64,000 nt of DNA from Novosphingopyxis baekryungensis DSM 16222 (GCF_000420305.1 NZ_ATUR01000002.1:620001-684000), one strand, 5' to 3'; shown: positions 35,047 through 43,871, counted from the stretch's first letter. The notes: generated by a model not told the origin, from the letters alone. Numbers and translations are program-made.

Positions 35047-36144
35047 CTATTCCTCGGAACGGATCAGCACTGTCTCGCCCAGCAGGAGGAACAGGAAGAA
35101 CGGCGCCCACGCCGCCACGAACGGATCATAAGCCCCGAGATTGCCCATCGCGAGCGAGAAATTGTCGGCCACGAAATAGGTGAAACCGAGCGCCATGCCG
35201 ATCACCACGCGGATGAAGGTCTTGCCCGCCCGGGCCAGGCCAAAGCCTGCGATAGAGCCGAGCAGCGGCATGAGGATGGAGGCGAGGGGGCCGGACAGCT
35301 TGTGCCACATCGCCGCTTCTGCGCCCGCGGTCGGCCGGCCGGCAGCGCGCTGATCGGCAATGGCGGATCGCAGTTCGGAAAAGCCCAGCGCATCGGGATC
35401 GAGCGAGGAGATGGTGAAGCTGGTTGGCTGGACCCCAAGGCCGAAACGCACCGTTGATGGGGGCGTGGTCGTGGCACTGGCCACGCTGAATGTCGTGGCG
35501 TCATCCAGCGTCCATCCATTGTCGATCCAGCGCGCGGTTTTGCCCTGAATAACCGTGGAAAGGCCGCCATTGGACCGATCGTTCACCCGCACATTCTTCA
35601 GGATCATCGAGGGGCCGCTGCCGATGACCAGTTCGGCATGGATCAGATCGTCCCCATCCAGCAGCCAGACATTGCTGCGGATATCGCTGTCGCGCGGAAT
35701 TTCGCCATAATCGACGGCCTGCCAGGCGCTCAGCTTGGCACTGGTTGGTGCCAGGACGGTTTCGTTGAACAGAAAGGTCAGCGCCGCGATGCCGCAGGCG
35801 GCCAGAACCAGCGGAGCAAGGATCTGGTGCGCGGACAGCCCCGCGGCCTTCATCGACACGATTTCGCTGTTCTGGTTCAGCGTGGCAAGCATGATGAGCG
35901 TGCCGAGCAGCACCGAAAAAGGCAGGAACTGCGCCACCACCTGCGGCGTGCGCCAGCCGATATAGGTCATGATTTCGGCCGACCCATTGCCGGGCGGCGC
36001 CAGAATGTCGCTCGTCTGGCGCAGCAGGTCCAGGCTCATCAGGATGATGACGAGCATCGCCAGCACCGCCAGACTGCGCGTCAGAAAGCCTTTGACCATG
36101 TACAGCGCCATGGTGCGGGACGGGAAGAAAGCGAACTGGTTCAT
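35047..36144 (-). CDS. lptG: LptG-type permease (YjgP/YjgQ family)
   Basis: This 365-residue protein has the YjgP/YjgQ build: three N-terminal membrane helices, a periplasmic beta-jellyroll (about residues 130-260) and three C-terminal helices. PPGNGSAEIMTYIGWRTPQVVAQFLPFSVLLGTL and NSEIVSMKAAGLS are read as LptG-like; note the coupling-helix segment EIVSMKAAG. LptF/LptG with LptB form the ABC transporter that extracts lipopolysaccharide. The start overlaps the lptF stop (ATGA). The 188 bases after it hold two small hairpins (one at 34915-34934) without a T-run. See the findings for the unusual sphingolipid context. Confidence 0.88.
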   Translation of the reverse strand: MNQFAFFPSRTMALYMVKGFLTRSLAVLAMLVIILMSLDLLRQTSDILAPPGNGSAEIMTYIGWRTPQVVAQFLPFSVLLGTLIMLATLNQNSEIVSMKAAGLSAHQILAPLVLAACGIAALTFLFNETVLAPTSAKLSAWQAVDYGEIPRDSDIRSNVWLLDGDDLIHAELVIGSGPSMILKNVRVNDRSNGGLSTVIQGKTARWIDNGWTLDDATTFSVASATTTPPSTVRFGLGVQPTSFTISSLDPDALGFSELRSAIADQRAAGRPTAGAEAAMWHKLSGPLASILMPLLGSIAGFGLARAGKTFIRVVIGMALGFTYFVADNFSLAMGNLGAYDPFVAAWAPFFLFLLLGETVLIRSEE

Positions 36145-37364
36145 GTTCCGGCCTCCATCGCAACAGAGCGGCGCCTTTTGAAGCGCAATCGTCGCCCGAT
36201 CCACTTGGCGGCTTTGTCCGCCCGTTTCTCGATGGCGCCGATGGGTTGCCCCCCTGGCACATAAGCGAGGACATAATACATCCACAGCACCAGTGCGGTG
36301 AACCCGGCAAAGGGCAGCCAGAGCGAAACATAGGGGCTGGCCCGGCCCAGCGCCGCCACGCCTTCGCCGAATTCATTCACCTTGTGATAGGTCACGATCA
36401 TGATGATGGCGAACACCACGCCCATGGCCGATGTCGATCGTTTCGGCGGCACGCCGAGCGAAAGGCCCAGCAGCGGTATGATCAGCATGGTGGCCAGCTC
36501 CACCATGCGGAAGTGAAAATTGGCAAAGGCGGCGTTGCGTTGCTTGATGCTGAAGGCTTGATTGCTGGCGACGCTGAGCAGTTCGAACAGCGTGTTCTCT
36601 TCATCCTCTGCGCCGCCGCGCATGCGAAACTGCTTCATGGTCGGCACATCGATGGGCAGATCCTGCAGCGCAAAGGTAAGCACCCGTGGCGTCGCGAATT
36701 TGGGCGACTCCTGCACGGCGCTGCCGTTGCGCAGGCGCAGCAGCATGAGGTTGGGATCGTCCGTGCTCAGGAATTGCGCGCTCTGGGCGGTGGCGGTGTA
36801 ATGTTCGCCATCATCCGTGCCGACATCCACAAAGATGCCGGACAAATCGGTGCCACCGTCCCGGCTCCGCTCGACCCGCAGCGTGATATGATCGCCCAGC
36901 TTGTTGAATTGCCCCACCTTGATCGAGGCGCCGAGCGCTCCGGAGCGCAGATCGAACTGCAATTGTTCGTAATAATAAGCGGCATAGGGCTGCAGATAGC
37001 CGACGATGGCGATGTTGATGGCAATCAGCCCGAAAGCGTAGAGATAGGGCACCCGCAGCAACCGCCAGTAGCTGAACCCCACCGCGCGCATCACGTCCAG
37101 CTCCGATGTGGTGGCCAGTCCGCGAAAGGCGAGCAAGATGCCCAGCAGCAACGCCAGGGGAATGGCGATGGCGAAATATTCGGGCATCAGATTGGCCAGC
37201 AGACGGAACACCACCGTCACCGGCCCGCCCTCCGTCGCCACGAAATCGAACAGGCGCAGCATTTGATCCAGCATCAGCAGCATCGCGGCGATCACCAGCG
37301 TGGTAATCAGCGGAATCGCGATCCGGCGCGCGATGTACAGGTCGTTTGCGGTGAGCAGTTTCAA
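36141..37364 (-). CDS. lptF: LptF-type permease (YjgP/YjgQ family)
   Basis: This 407-residue protein is the partner of the LptG-type permease, with the same three-helix, jellyroll, three-helix plan. The first helix begins DLYIARRIAIPLITTLVIA, and the cytoplasmic coupling segment TTSELDVMRAVGFS matches LptF. A basic C-terminal tail (RRLRFKRRRS) follows the last helix. It overlaps lptG by 4 bases and starts 160 bases downstream of spt. lptB, lptC and lptA are not in the window. Confidence 0.88.
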   Translation of the reverse strand: MKLLTANDLYIARRIAIPLITTLVIAAMLLMLDQMLRLFDFVATEGGPVTVVFRLLANLMPEYFAIAIPLALLLGILLAFRGLATTSELDVMRAVGFSYWRLLRVPYLYAFGLIAINIAIVGYLQPYAAYYYEQLQFDLRSGALGASIKVGQFNKLGDHITLRVERSRDGGTDLSGIFVDVGTDDGEHYTATAQSAQFLSTDDPNLMLLRLRNGSAVQESPKFATPRVLTFALQDLPIDVPTMKQFRMRGGAEDEENTLFELLSVASNQAFSIKQRNAAFANFHFRMVELATMLIIPLLGLSLGVPPKRSTSAMGVVFAIIMIVTYHKVNEFGEGVAALGRASPYVSLWLPFAGFTALVLWMYYVLAYVPGGQPIGAIEKRADKAAKWIGRRLRFKRRRSVAMEAGT

Positions 37365-37391
37365 GCCGAGATTGCCCGCTGTCCAATATCA

Positions 37392-37421
37392 TGTCGCAAG
37401 GCGCCTTGGCGAAAGGCGACA
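37392..37421 (-). other. Hairpin between spt and lptF
   Basis: On the minus strand TGTCGC and GCGACA (ends of 37392-37421) enclose a second short stem CGCC-AA-GGCG. No T-run follows, so it is not a standard terminator. It lies in the 160-base gap between spt and lptF and could stabilise or partly attenuate the transcript. Biological relevance is not shown. Confidence 0.35.
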
Positions 37422-37524
37422 TGCCGGCGGTTGCCATATGTCATTCCGGCCAGCGATATAGGTCGCCAGCCAAAATGACCATGTCTTTTATGCCGCCGTC
37501 ACGATGCTGCGGGCCTCGCAGGCA

Positions 37525-38724
37525 TCAGATGATGCCGGTGGCTTTTCCGGCGCGTTCGAACATGCCCAATATCTCGTCGACCTGTTCGCTCGTATGCTCG
37601 GCACATAGCGAGCAGCGCAGCAGCGTCATATTGGCCGGCGTGGCCGGGGGCCGTGCAAGATTGACGTAGAGACCTTCGTTCAGCAGCGATTCCCACATCT
37701 TCGCGCCGCCTTCCAGATCCGGCATGATGACGGCGATAATCGCGCTTTGCGGCTCATCCGTGCCAATGGTGAAGCCCAGCGCCTTGAGGCCGGCGTGCAG
37801 CTTGCGCGAATTTTCCCAGAGATGCGCGCGCTTCTCGCTGCCGTGCATCAGCTTGCGGATCGACGTGGCGGCCGTGGCCACCACGCTGGGCGGCAGCGAC
37901 GCGGTGAACACATAGGGGCGGCAGACCAGGCGCATCACCTCGAACTTGGGATGGTTGGATACGCAGAAGCCCCCGACGGTGCCGACCGATTTGCTGAACG
38001 TGCCGATGATGAAATCGACGTCATCCATCACGCCCTGTTCCTCGGCCACACCGCGGCCATGTTCTCCGATAAAGCCCATGGAATGCGCTTCGTCCACCAG
38101 CACCATGGCGCCCGCTTCCTTGGAAATGCGCACCATTTCCTTGAGCGGCGCGACATCGCCCAGCATGGAATAAACGCCTTCCAGGATCACCAGCTTGCCG
38201 GCCTCTTCCGGCAGGCGCTTCAGCCGCTTTTCCAGCGCTTCGATATCGTTATGGCGAAAGGGCACGATCTGGGCATTGCCCATGGCGCAGCCATCGTAGA
38301 TCGAGGCGTGGCTGTCGATATCCAGCAGCACATAATCGTCCTTGCCGGCGATGGTGCTGATAATTCCCAGATTGGCCTGGTATCCGGTCGAGAAGACCAT
38401 GGCGTGATCGAAGCCGTAAAATTCCTTCAGGGCATCTTCGCATTCGCGGTGCCCCTGATAGGTGCCGTTGAGCACGCGACTGCCGGTGGTGCCGGTGCCG
38501 AAATCGTCCAGCGCCTTCTTGCCCGCCGCGATCACGTCCGGATCGAAGGTCATGCCCATATAATTATAGGTGCCGAGCAGGATCGTCTCCTTGCCGTTCA
38601 CCACCGCCACGGTGGGCGACTTCACCTCTTCCATCACCAGCGAAAAGGGATCGCGCTGGCCGGTGGAAAGCAGCGTTTCGCGCTGTTGGATCAGCGCATC
38701 GAATTTGGAGAAAAGATCGGTCAT
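37525..38724 (-). CDS. spt: Serine palmitoyltransferase
   Basis: This soluble, PLP-dependent alpha-oxoamine synthase condenses serine with a long acyl thioester to give 3-ketosphinganine, the first step of sphingolipid synthesis. The 399-residue protein shows the family landmarks GTGTTGSRVLNGTYQGH, the stacking histidine in DIDSHASIYDG (H139), VDEAHSMGFIGEHGRG (D211, H214) and the Schiff-base lysine K245 in GTFSKSVGTVGGF. Other members of the family (KBL, BioF) are possible from sequence alone. Pairing with a dedicated carrier protein 10 bases upstream, as in Sphingomonas and Caulobacter, decides for Spt. Confidence 0.93.
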   Translation of the reverse strand: MTDLFSKFDALIQQRETLLSTGQRDPFSLVMEEVKSPTVAVVNGKETILLGTYNYMGMTFDPDVIAAGKKALDDFGTGTTGSRVLNGTYQGHRECEDALKEFYGFDHAMVFSTGYQANLGIISTIAGKDDYVLLDIDSHASIYDGCAMGNAQIVPFRHNDIEALEKRLKRLPEEAGKLVILEGVYSMLGDVAPLKEMVRISKEAGAMVLVDEAHSMGFIGEHGRGVAEEQGVMDDVDFIIGTFSKSVGTVGGFCVSNHPKFEVMRLVCRPYVFTASLPPSVVATAATSIRKLMHGSEKRAHLWENSRKLHAGLKALGFTIGTDEPQSAIIAVIMPDLEGGAKMWESLLNEGLYVNLARPPATPANMTLLRCSLCAEHTSEQVDEILGMFERAGKATGII

Positions 38725-38734
38725 CGGCGTGCGC

Positions 38735-38983
38735 TCAGCCCCGCAATTTGGTGACGGCATCAACCAGCTGCCCGACGGTTTCGATTTCCGCCTGCATGTT
38801 CATGGTGATGATGATGTCGAACCGGTCCTCGATCGCCGCGACGAAATCCATGACGGTCAGACTGTCCCATTCCAGATCTTTCTGGAAGCTGGTCTCACGG
38901 GTCACCTCCACGCCCTTGGCATTGAAGGGCTCGATCTCTTCCTTGATTTCGGCGAACAGGGGATCGGATGCGTGATCGGTCAT
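38735..38983 (-). CDS. Acyl carrier protein of the sphingolipid pathway
   Basis: This 82-residue protein is an acyl carrier protein with the phosphopantetheine attachment serine S41 in DLEWDSLTVMDFVAAIED. It is more diverged than the housekeeping AcpP and has a longer acidic N-terminus. Its position 10 bases upstream of spt, and known dedicated carrier proteins beside spt in related bacteria, suggest it presents the acyl chain to Spt. The ATG at 38983 precedes the domain; the frame extends upstream without similarity. Confidence 0.9.
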   Translation of the reverse strand: MTDHASDPLFAEIKEEIEPFNAKGVEVTRETSFQKDLEWDSLTVMDFVAAIEDRFDIIITMNMQAEIETVGQLVDAVTKLRG

Positions 38984-39055
38984 GCGACTATGGCCTTTGT
39001 GAAATAGCGACTGTGCGGACTTGGCAAGCGATTGCGGCATGGTCAAGGCAGCGCG

Positions 39056-39982
39056 CTAGAGCCATCCCTCGCTGCGATACCAATCGGCCGTTTCCGCCAG
39101 CCCCTCGCGCGTGTCGATCTGCGGCGTCCACAGGGCGCGCGGCGGACGCTTGCCGGTATCGACGGTCCAGTCCGGATGGGCGAAATAGCGGGCACGGTCG
39201 GGTGTCAGCTTGGCCCCGGACCGGCGCACGAGCCGGTCGATATAGCCGCCCGCCAGCAGGAGCGGCGCGGGGACGGAAAAGGTCTCGATGCTCCGGCCGA
39301 CGGCCTTGCCGATGGCGCGGGCGAAGCTGCGATGGCTCCAGCCGCCGTCCACGCCGTCATCGGCCTCATATATGTCGCCGATGCACTGTTCCCCCGCCGG
39401 GATCAGCGCGACCAGTAAGCGCGCCAGATCGTCGACATGGATAGCGGAAAAGCGGCCCCGTGGCGGCAGAAAGACAAGCCCGCGCCTGGCCATCTTGAAC
39501 AGCTCCAGCATTTCGCCGTCTCCCGGACCATAAACCGCAGGCGGCCGCACCGCCGTCCAGTCGAGCATCGAGGTCGCGACCAGCCGCTCGCCCGCCAGCT
39601 TGGTCTCTCCGTAAATGGAGAGCTGCGGACGGCGCGCGGCGAGCGACGACACATGGACAAACCGTTTGACGCCGCAGGCTTTGGCGGCGGCGATCATGTT
39701 CAGGACGGCATCGACATTGCCAGCCTCGAACCCGGCGCGGTTCGGGGCATTGGTTGCGCCTGCGATATGCAGCACCGCGTCCGCGCCGTCGCACATCGCC
39801 TCGAGCGCGGCGTGATCGGACAGCGCTCCGCGCACCCAGGTCACGCCATCGCGCGGCGGTTGCTCGCGGCGCGTCAATGCCTGCACGGCATAGCCCTGCG
39901 CCAGCGCCGCCGACAGCGTAGCCCCACCCACGAAGCCGGTTGCCCCGGTCATCGCGATCCTCTTGCCGGATCCTGCCATCAT
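39056..39982 (-). CDS. NAD(P)-dependent epimerase/reductase, CerR-like
   Basis: This 308-residue extended short-chain dehydrogenase has the nucleotide motif MTGATGFVGG near residues 11-20, the catalytic serines at 112-113 (HVSSLAA) and Y124-x3-K128 (YGETK). Next to spt and a carrier protein, this type of protein corresponds to CerR, which reduces the 3-keto group of the ceramide in Caulobacter. The substrate is inferred from context. The gene starts one base after the obg stop, so it is probably transcribed with obg, upstream of acp and spt. Confidence 0.83.
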   Translation of the reverse strand: MMAGSGKRIAMTGATGFVGGATLSAALAQGYAVQALTRREQPPRDGVTWVRGALSDHAALEAMCDGADAVLHIAGATNAPNRAGFEAGNVDAVLNMIAAAKACGVKRFVHVSSLAARRPQLSIYGETKLAGERLVATSMLDWTAVRPPAVYGPGDGEMLELFKMARRGLVFLPPRGRFSAIHVDDLARLLVALIPAGEQCIGDIYEADDGVDGGWSHRSFARAIGKAVGRSIETFSVPAPLLLAGGYIDRLVRRSGAKLTPDRARYFAHPDWTVDTGKRPPRALWTPQIDTREGLAETADWYRSEGWL

Positions 39983-39983
39983 G

Positions 39984-41048
39984 TCAGCGCAGCGGGGACC
40001 AATCGATCACATCGCCTTCGCTGTCCAGCTCGTCCACGGCGCGCTTGCGCTCGATCGAGCTGCGGGCGGGCAGATGCTCCAGGACCTGATCGAGCAGGGC
40101 GCTCATGCCATCGCCGGTTGCCGCGGAAATGGTCAGCAGGGTGATGCCTTCGTCCCGCAATCCCCTGGCCACGTCTGCCATCAGTTCCTCGCCCAGCAGA
40201 TCGCCCTTGTTCAGGGCCACCAGCTCGGGCTTTTCGGACAGGCCGGAGCCGTAATTGTCCAGCTCGGTGCGCACGGTGTGATAGGCCTCCAGCGGATTGT
40301 CGCCGGTGGCGTCGATCAGATGGATAAGCAGACGGCACCGTTCGATATGGCCCAGAAACCGGTCGCCGATACCCGCGCCTTCCGCCGCGCCTTCGATGAG
40401 GCCGGGAATATCGGCCAGCACGAATTCGCGCGACTTGTGCCGCACCACGCCGAGCTGCGGAATGATGGTGGTGAAGGGATAGGCCCCCACCTTGGCGTTG
40501 GTGCCGGTCACCTGATTGATGAACGTGGATTTGCCTGCATTGGGCAGGCCGACGAGGCCGACATCAGCGAGCAGTTTCAGCCGCAGCCAGACATCGCGTT
40601 CCTCGGCGGGCCAGCCCATGCCATGCTGACGCGGCGCGCGGTTGGTGCTGCTTTTATAGCTGGCATTGCCGCGCCCGCCATCGCCACCGCGCAGCAGCAG
40701 CACTTCCTGCCCCTCTTCGGTCAGATCGGCCAGCAGGGTGCGGTCTTCGTCATCGGCGAGCACCTGGGTGCCGATCGGCACGTCGATATACAGATCCTTG
40801 CCGCCTGCGCCCGTGCGGTCGCGCCCCATGCCGCCAAAGCCGCGCTGCGCCTTGAAATGCTGGTTGTAGCGGAAATCGATGAGCGTGTTGAGGCCGGGCA
40901 CGGCGCGGAAGATGATATCGCCGCCCTTGCCGCCATTGCCGCCATCGGGGCCGCCATATTCGACATATTTTTCGCGGCGAAAGCTCACCGCACCGGGGCC
41001 GCCGGCGCCGGATTTCAGATGGATTTTGGCTTGATCGAGAAAATGCAT
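39984..41048 (-). CDS. obg: Ribosome-assembly GTPase Obg
   Basis: Obg (CgtA) is an essential GTPase for 50S assembly and growth control. The 354-residue protein has the glycine-rich N-terminal fold (FLDQAKIHLKSGAGGPGAVSF, GGPDGGNGGKGGD) and a G domain with GLPNAGKSTFI, DIPGLIEGA and NKGDLL. The normal start is the ATG at 41048. The next gene on the strand, the CerR-like dehydrogenase, begins one base after its stop, which is unusual company for obg. Confidence 0.96.
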   Translation of the reverse strand: MHFLDQAKIHLKSGAGGPGAVSFRREKYVEYGGPDGGNGGKGGDIIFRAVPGLNTLIDFRYNQHFKAQRGFGGMGRDRTGAGGKDLYIDVPIGTQVLADDEDRTLLADLTEEGQEVLLLRGGDGGRGNASYKSSTNRAPRQHGMGWPAEERDVWLRLKLLADVGLVGLPNAGKSTFINQVTGTNAKVGAYPFTTIIPQLGVVRHKSREFVLADIPGLIEGAAEGAGIGDRFLGHIERCRLLIHLIDATGDNPLEAYHTVRTELDNYGSGLSEKPELVALNKGDLLGEELMADVARGLRDEGITLLTISAATGDGMSALLDQVLEHLPARSSIERKRAVDELDSEGDVIDWSPLR

Positions 41049-41171
41049 GGGCCAGCCGTTAAAGCAGGTGAGGGGCGATAGCCAGTTTTCATCCGTTCGG
41101 CGCGTCCATATTGACCCCGAATTAGCCTTTGCAGCCCGCATTGGCGTCCGTTATATCCGCTTTTCTGGTGC

Positions 41172-41247
<76 letters not shown>

Positions 41248-41291
41248 GCTTTCACCCGTTCTTGTTCCCGCCCAATCGGCGTGCACAGCGA

Positions 41292-41909
41292 TCATCCGGT
41301 CGGTTCATCCGAAGACGCGCGCCATTCTTCCACGCGATCGGAGAGGCGGATTGCCGCCATTTCGCGCGCGCGTTCGCGGGGCAAGCCCAAAGCGGTCGCA
41401 AGGGGGCCGCCCATCAGCGCGTCGCCCAGCGCCATGAGCACGAGGGTCAGCGTCGTTTCCTGCAGTTCGTCGCCGATCTGGGACGACAGATTGAGCTGAT
41501 CGACCAGATCGTGAATCGATTCGACAATCGGATCGAGCGCGTCCTCATTGCCGGAGGACAGCATCCATGCGGCCAGGGCGCCGCCGCCCTCCCGGTCGAA
41601 CGCATCGAACGTCAGGTCCACGATATCGCGGGCCGTTGCCTCGCCGGCGCGGGTCTTGAGCACGGTGACCGCAATCGTCTCGCAGATCGCGCGCGCATGA
41701 AAGGTGGCGAGTGCCCGCTGCAGACCGGAGGCAGACCCGAAATGGTGCAGCAGATTGGCATGCGTGCGGCCAATGCGCGCGGCCACAGCCTTCAGCGTGA
41801 CCGCCTGCGGCCCGGCATCGAGCAGCAGTTCGCGGGCGGCCTCCAGCGCGGCCAGGCGGCTCTCCGCCGGGCTAAGCCGGCGCCTGGATGAGGATAGACT
41901 TATGGGCAT
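41292..41909 (-). CDS. TetR-family transcriptional regulator
   Basis: This 205-residue regulator has the N-terminal TetR helix-turn-helix VTLKAVAARIGRTHANLLHHFGS (the recognition helix is around THANLLHHF) followed by an all-helical ligand domain. It is divergent from the metal-dependent hydrolase gene at 42239, across a 329-base shared region, so it probably controls itself and that gene. The ligand is unknown. Confidence 0.88.
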   Translation of the reverse strand: MPISLSSSRRRLSPAESRLAALEAARELLLDAGPQAVTLKAVAARIGRTHANLLHHFGSASGLQRALATFHARAICETIAVTVLKTRAGEATARDIVDLTFDAFDREGGGALAAWMLSSGNEDALDPIVESIHDLVDQLNLSSQIGDELQETTLTLVLMALGDALMGGPLATALGLPRERAREMAAIRLSDRVEEWRASSDEPTG

Positions 41910-42238
41910 TGATGTTCCGTATGTCCTTTGCCGCTCTTATGGCGGCAGTGATCGTCCATGTAACGGATTTTTGACGACGCTGCGTACCGGTGGGCCGATG
42001 CGACCAGGCCGGTAATGGGGGCGGCAGATTGTTTTGCCAATGGTCGCCCATGCGATGCAGGCGGCGCCCCGCGATAACCGGTGCGACCAAGCCTTGGCAT
42101 TAGGCCATTGCCCATCCTAAACCGTTCAACATGCTCAATATTGGATATATTAAAGACATAAATTAACTATGCACCTTAGCCATTTTTGAGTGCCCTTGGT
42201 CCAAGTCTAGTACCATTATTTCTCGGGGGGACTTGGAT
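41910..42238. promoter_or_regulatory. Shared regulatory region of the TetR gene and the hydrolase gene
   Basis: This divergent 329-base region is AT-rich between about 42110 and 42220, unlike its surroundings. It contains a perfect palindrome CTTGG-T-CCAAG at 42195-42205, about 34 bases before the hydrolase start, with a half-site-like ACTTGGA at 42231. The palindrome is a candidate operator for the TetR protein. No gene is visible within it. Promoter boxes could not be assigned with confidence. Confidence 0.45.
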
Positions 42239-43135
42239 ATGAAAGATGGCACAGACAATCATCCGCCAATACATGCGCAGAGACTGCGCTATGATCTGAA
42301 AGCCAAGTCGACCAAATACTGGCTTGATGGAGATGCGATTACCACATCGTTCTTCAATTCCCTGTCGGTAGCGTTCCCGCTGGGAGAAGCCTTCTTTATC
42401 CACAGCATTCGCCCGTGGCAGACGCGGATAAAGGGCCAATTACGGACAGATATTGCCAAATTCATCCGTCAGGAGACGGATCATTGCAGGGAGCATGGCG
42501 CCTTTAATTGCGGTATAGAAGCCGGCGGCTATGACACCGTCCGCCTGAAGCAGCGGACGAAGCAGGTCTTGGCCCGCATGCAGAACGAAAGCGAATTGAC
42601 CAAGCTCACCTATAGCATGTGTTGCGAGCATCTTACCGCGATTCTAAGCGCGGCGATTTTGCGCGACGAGCGCCTGTTCGCGCGCAGCGACGCTACGGTG
42701 GCCCGGCTTTGGTTGTGGCACAGCGTCGAGGAAGTCGAGCACAAGGCCGTCTGTTTCGACACATGGTTGTTTGCGACGCAGCATTGGTCGCCGGCGCGCC
42801 GCTGGTTGACCCGGTCGTTCGCTCTGGCAATGATAACCGCCGGGTTCGTGAAAAACCGTTTCCTGGGACAGCTGGATTTGCTGCGGCAGGACGGCTGGAC
42901 GTTCCGCCAGGCGTTTCCAGCGCTCGTCAAGACGGCCTTTCGCAAGGGCAGCCTTGGCCGCTCGGTCGTCAAGGATTGGCTGGCCTTTTTGCGGCCAGGC
43001 TTCCATCCTTGGCAGATCGATGACCGGGCGCTCGTCGCGCATTGTCAGGCCATGCTCTCCCGGCCGCTCGAACCGGTTGGCGATGTCAGCGAGAAACCGG
43101 CGACGACGCCCAAGCGGGTTTTTAGCGCCGCCTGA
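42239..43135 (+). CDS. Metal-dependent hydrolase-like protein (PF10118 type)
   Basis: This 298-residue protein resembles the PF10118 family annotated as predicted metal-dependent hydrolases. Histidine/glutamate blocks are conserved: PLGEAFFIHSIRP, RQETDHCREHGAFN, SMCCEHLTAI and LWHSVEEVEHKAVCFD, consistent with a di-metal helical bundle. The ATG at 42239 lies 9 bases after a GGGGGG site; a TTG at 42233 is also in frame. Divergent TetR control is likely. Substrate and pathway are unknown. Confidence 0.82.
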   Translation: MKDGTDNHPPIHAQRLRYDLKAKSTKYWLDGDAITTSFFNSLSVAFPLGEAFFIHSIRPWQTRIKGQLRTDIAKFIRQETDHCREHGAFNCGIEAGGYDTVRLKQRTKQVLARMQNESELTKLTYSMCCEHLTAILSAAILRDERLFARSDATVARLWLWHSVEEVEHKAVCFDTWLFATQHWSPARRWLTRSFALAMITAGFVKNRFLGQLDLLRQDGWTFRQAFPALVKTAFRKGSLGRSVVKDWLAFLRPGFHPWQIDDRALVAHCQAMLSRPLEPVGDVSEKPATTPKRVFSAA

Positions 43136-43141
43136 GCGCCG

Positions 43142-43714
43142 TCAGGCCGCCGCCTTGTCCATCAAGCATCGCGCAGGCATATGGTCTTCATCGGCCATGT
43201 CCTGCTCATCGGCATGCCAGCGATAATGGCGGGCCGGTGCCCGCGACTGCCGGGCTTCGCTCCAGCGCTGTTCGATCCGGCCGGTCTCGCGGAAACCGAT
43301 GTTCCGCAGCACAGCGCCCGAAGCAGGATTGTCGACGAAATGGGTGGCGGTAAGCTGATCATGTCCCAGCGCGCGGGCCATCGCGACAAGGGCCTTGCCG
43401 GCTTCGGACGCATAGCCGCGGTTCCAGCTGTCGCTGCGGATCCAGTAGCCCAACATGACACCATGGTCCTTGTCGTCCAGCGCGCAGGTGCCGAGCAGGC
43501 GGGGCCGCGCTGCCAAACGATCGAAAATCAGCAGATGTGGCAGCGGGTCATCGCCGGCGGTGGCGCAATAATCGGCGGCATCTTCCGGACGGTAGGGCCA
43601 AGGCAATTGCGCCAGATTGCGCACGATCCGCTCTTCATTGGCGGCATCGAAAACCTGCTGAGCATCTTCCGGCCATGGCGGCCGCAGCATCAGCCTTGGG
43701 GTAATGGCAAACAT
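43142..43714 (-). CDS. GNAT acetyltransferase, RimJ-like
   Basis: This 190-residue protein has the RimJ/RimL-type GNAT fold: TPRLMLRPPWPEDA at the start, GVMLGYWIRSDSWNRGYASEAGKAL with the acetyl-CoA loop, and NPASGAVLRNIGFRETG. It should acetylate an amine, perhaps of a protein or small molecule. A 30-residue polar tail follows. It converges on the hydrolase gene 6 bases away. Confidence 0.88.
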   Translation of the reverse strand: MFAITPRLMLRPPWPEDAQQVFDAANEERIVRNLAQLPWPYRPEDAADYCATAGDDPLPHLLIFDRLAARPRLLGTCALDDKDHGVMLGYWIRSDSWNRGYASEAGKALVAMARALGHDQLTATHFVDNPASGAVLRNIGFRETGRIEQRWSEARQSRAPARHYRWHADEQDMADEDHMPARCLMDKAAA

Positions 43715-43834
43715 ATCGTTTCTCCCGTAACCGCCTTGGCGAAACGCTCCTTAACCCCGTGTGATGACAGGACCATGAAGCCGCTCGAGCGGTTATTGCA
43801 AAGGGAGAGGGGGTAAGTCGGGCCATTTGCCCAA

Positions 43835-43871
43835 CAAAAAAGGGAGCCGGGGCGGGCCCGTCTCCCTTTTT
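43835..43871 (-). terminator. Terminator of the rplU-rpmA operon
   Basis: The sequence AAAAAAGGGAG, a GC-rich loop of about 16 bases, then CTCCCTTTTT forms a stem with A- and T-runs on either side. On the minus strand it lies about 65 bases beyond rpmA and ends that operon; its symmetry may also let it act for the opposite strand. Confidence 0.85.
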
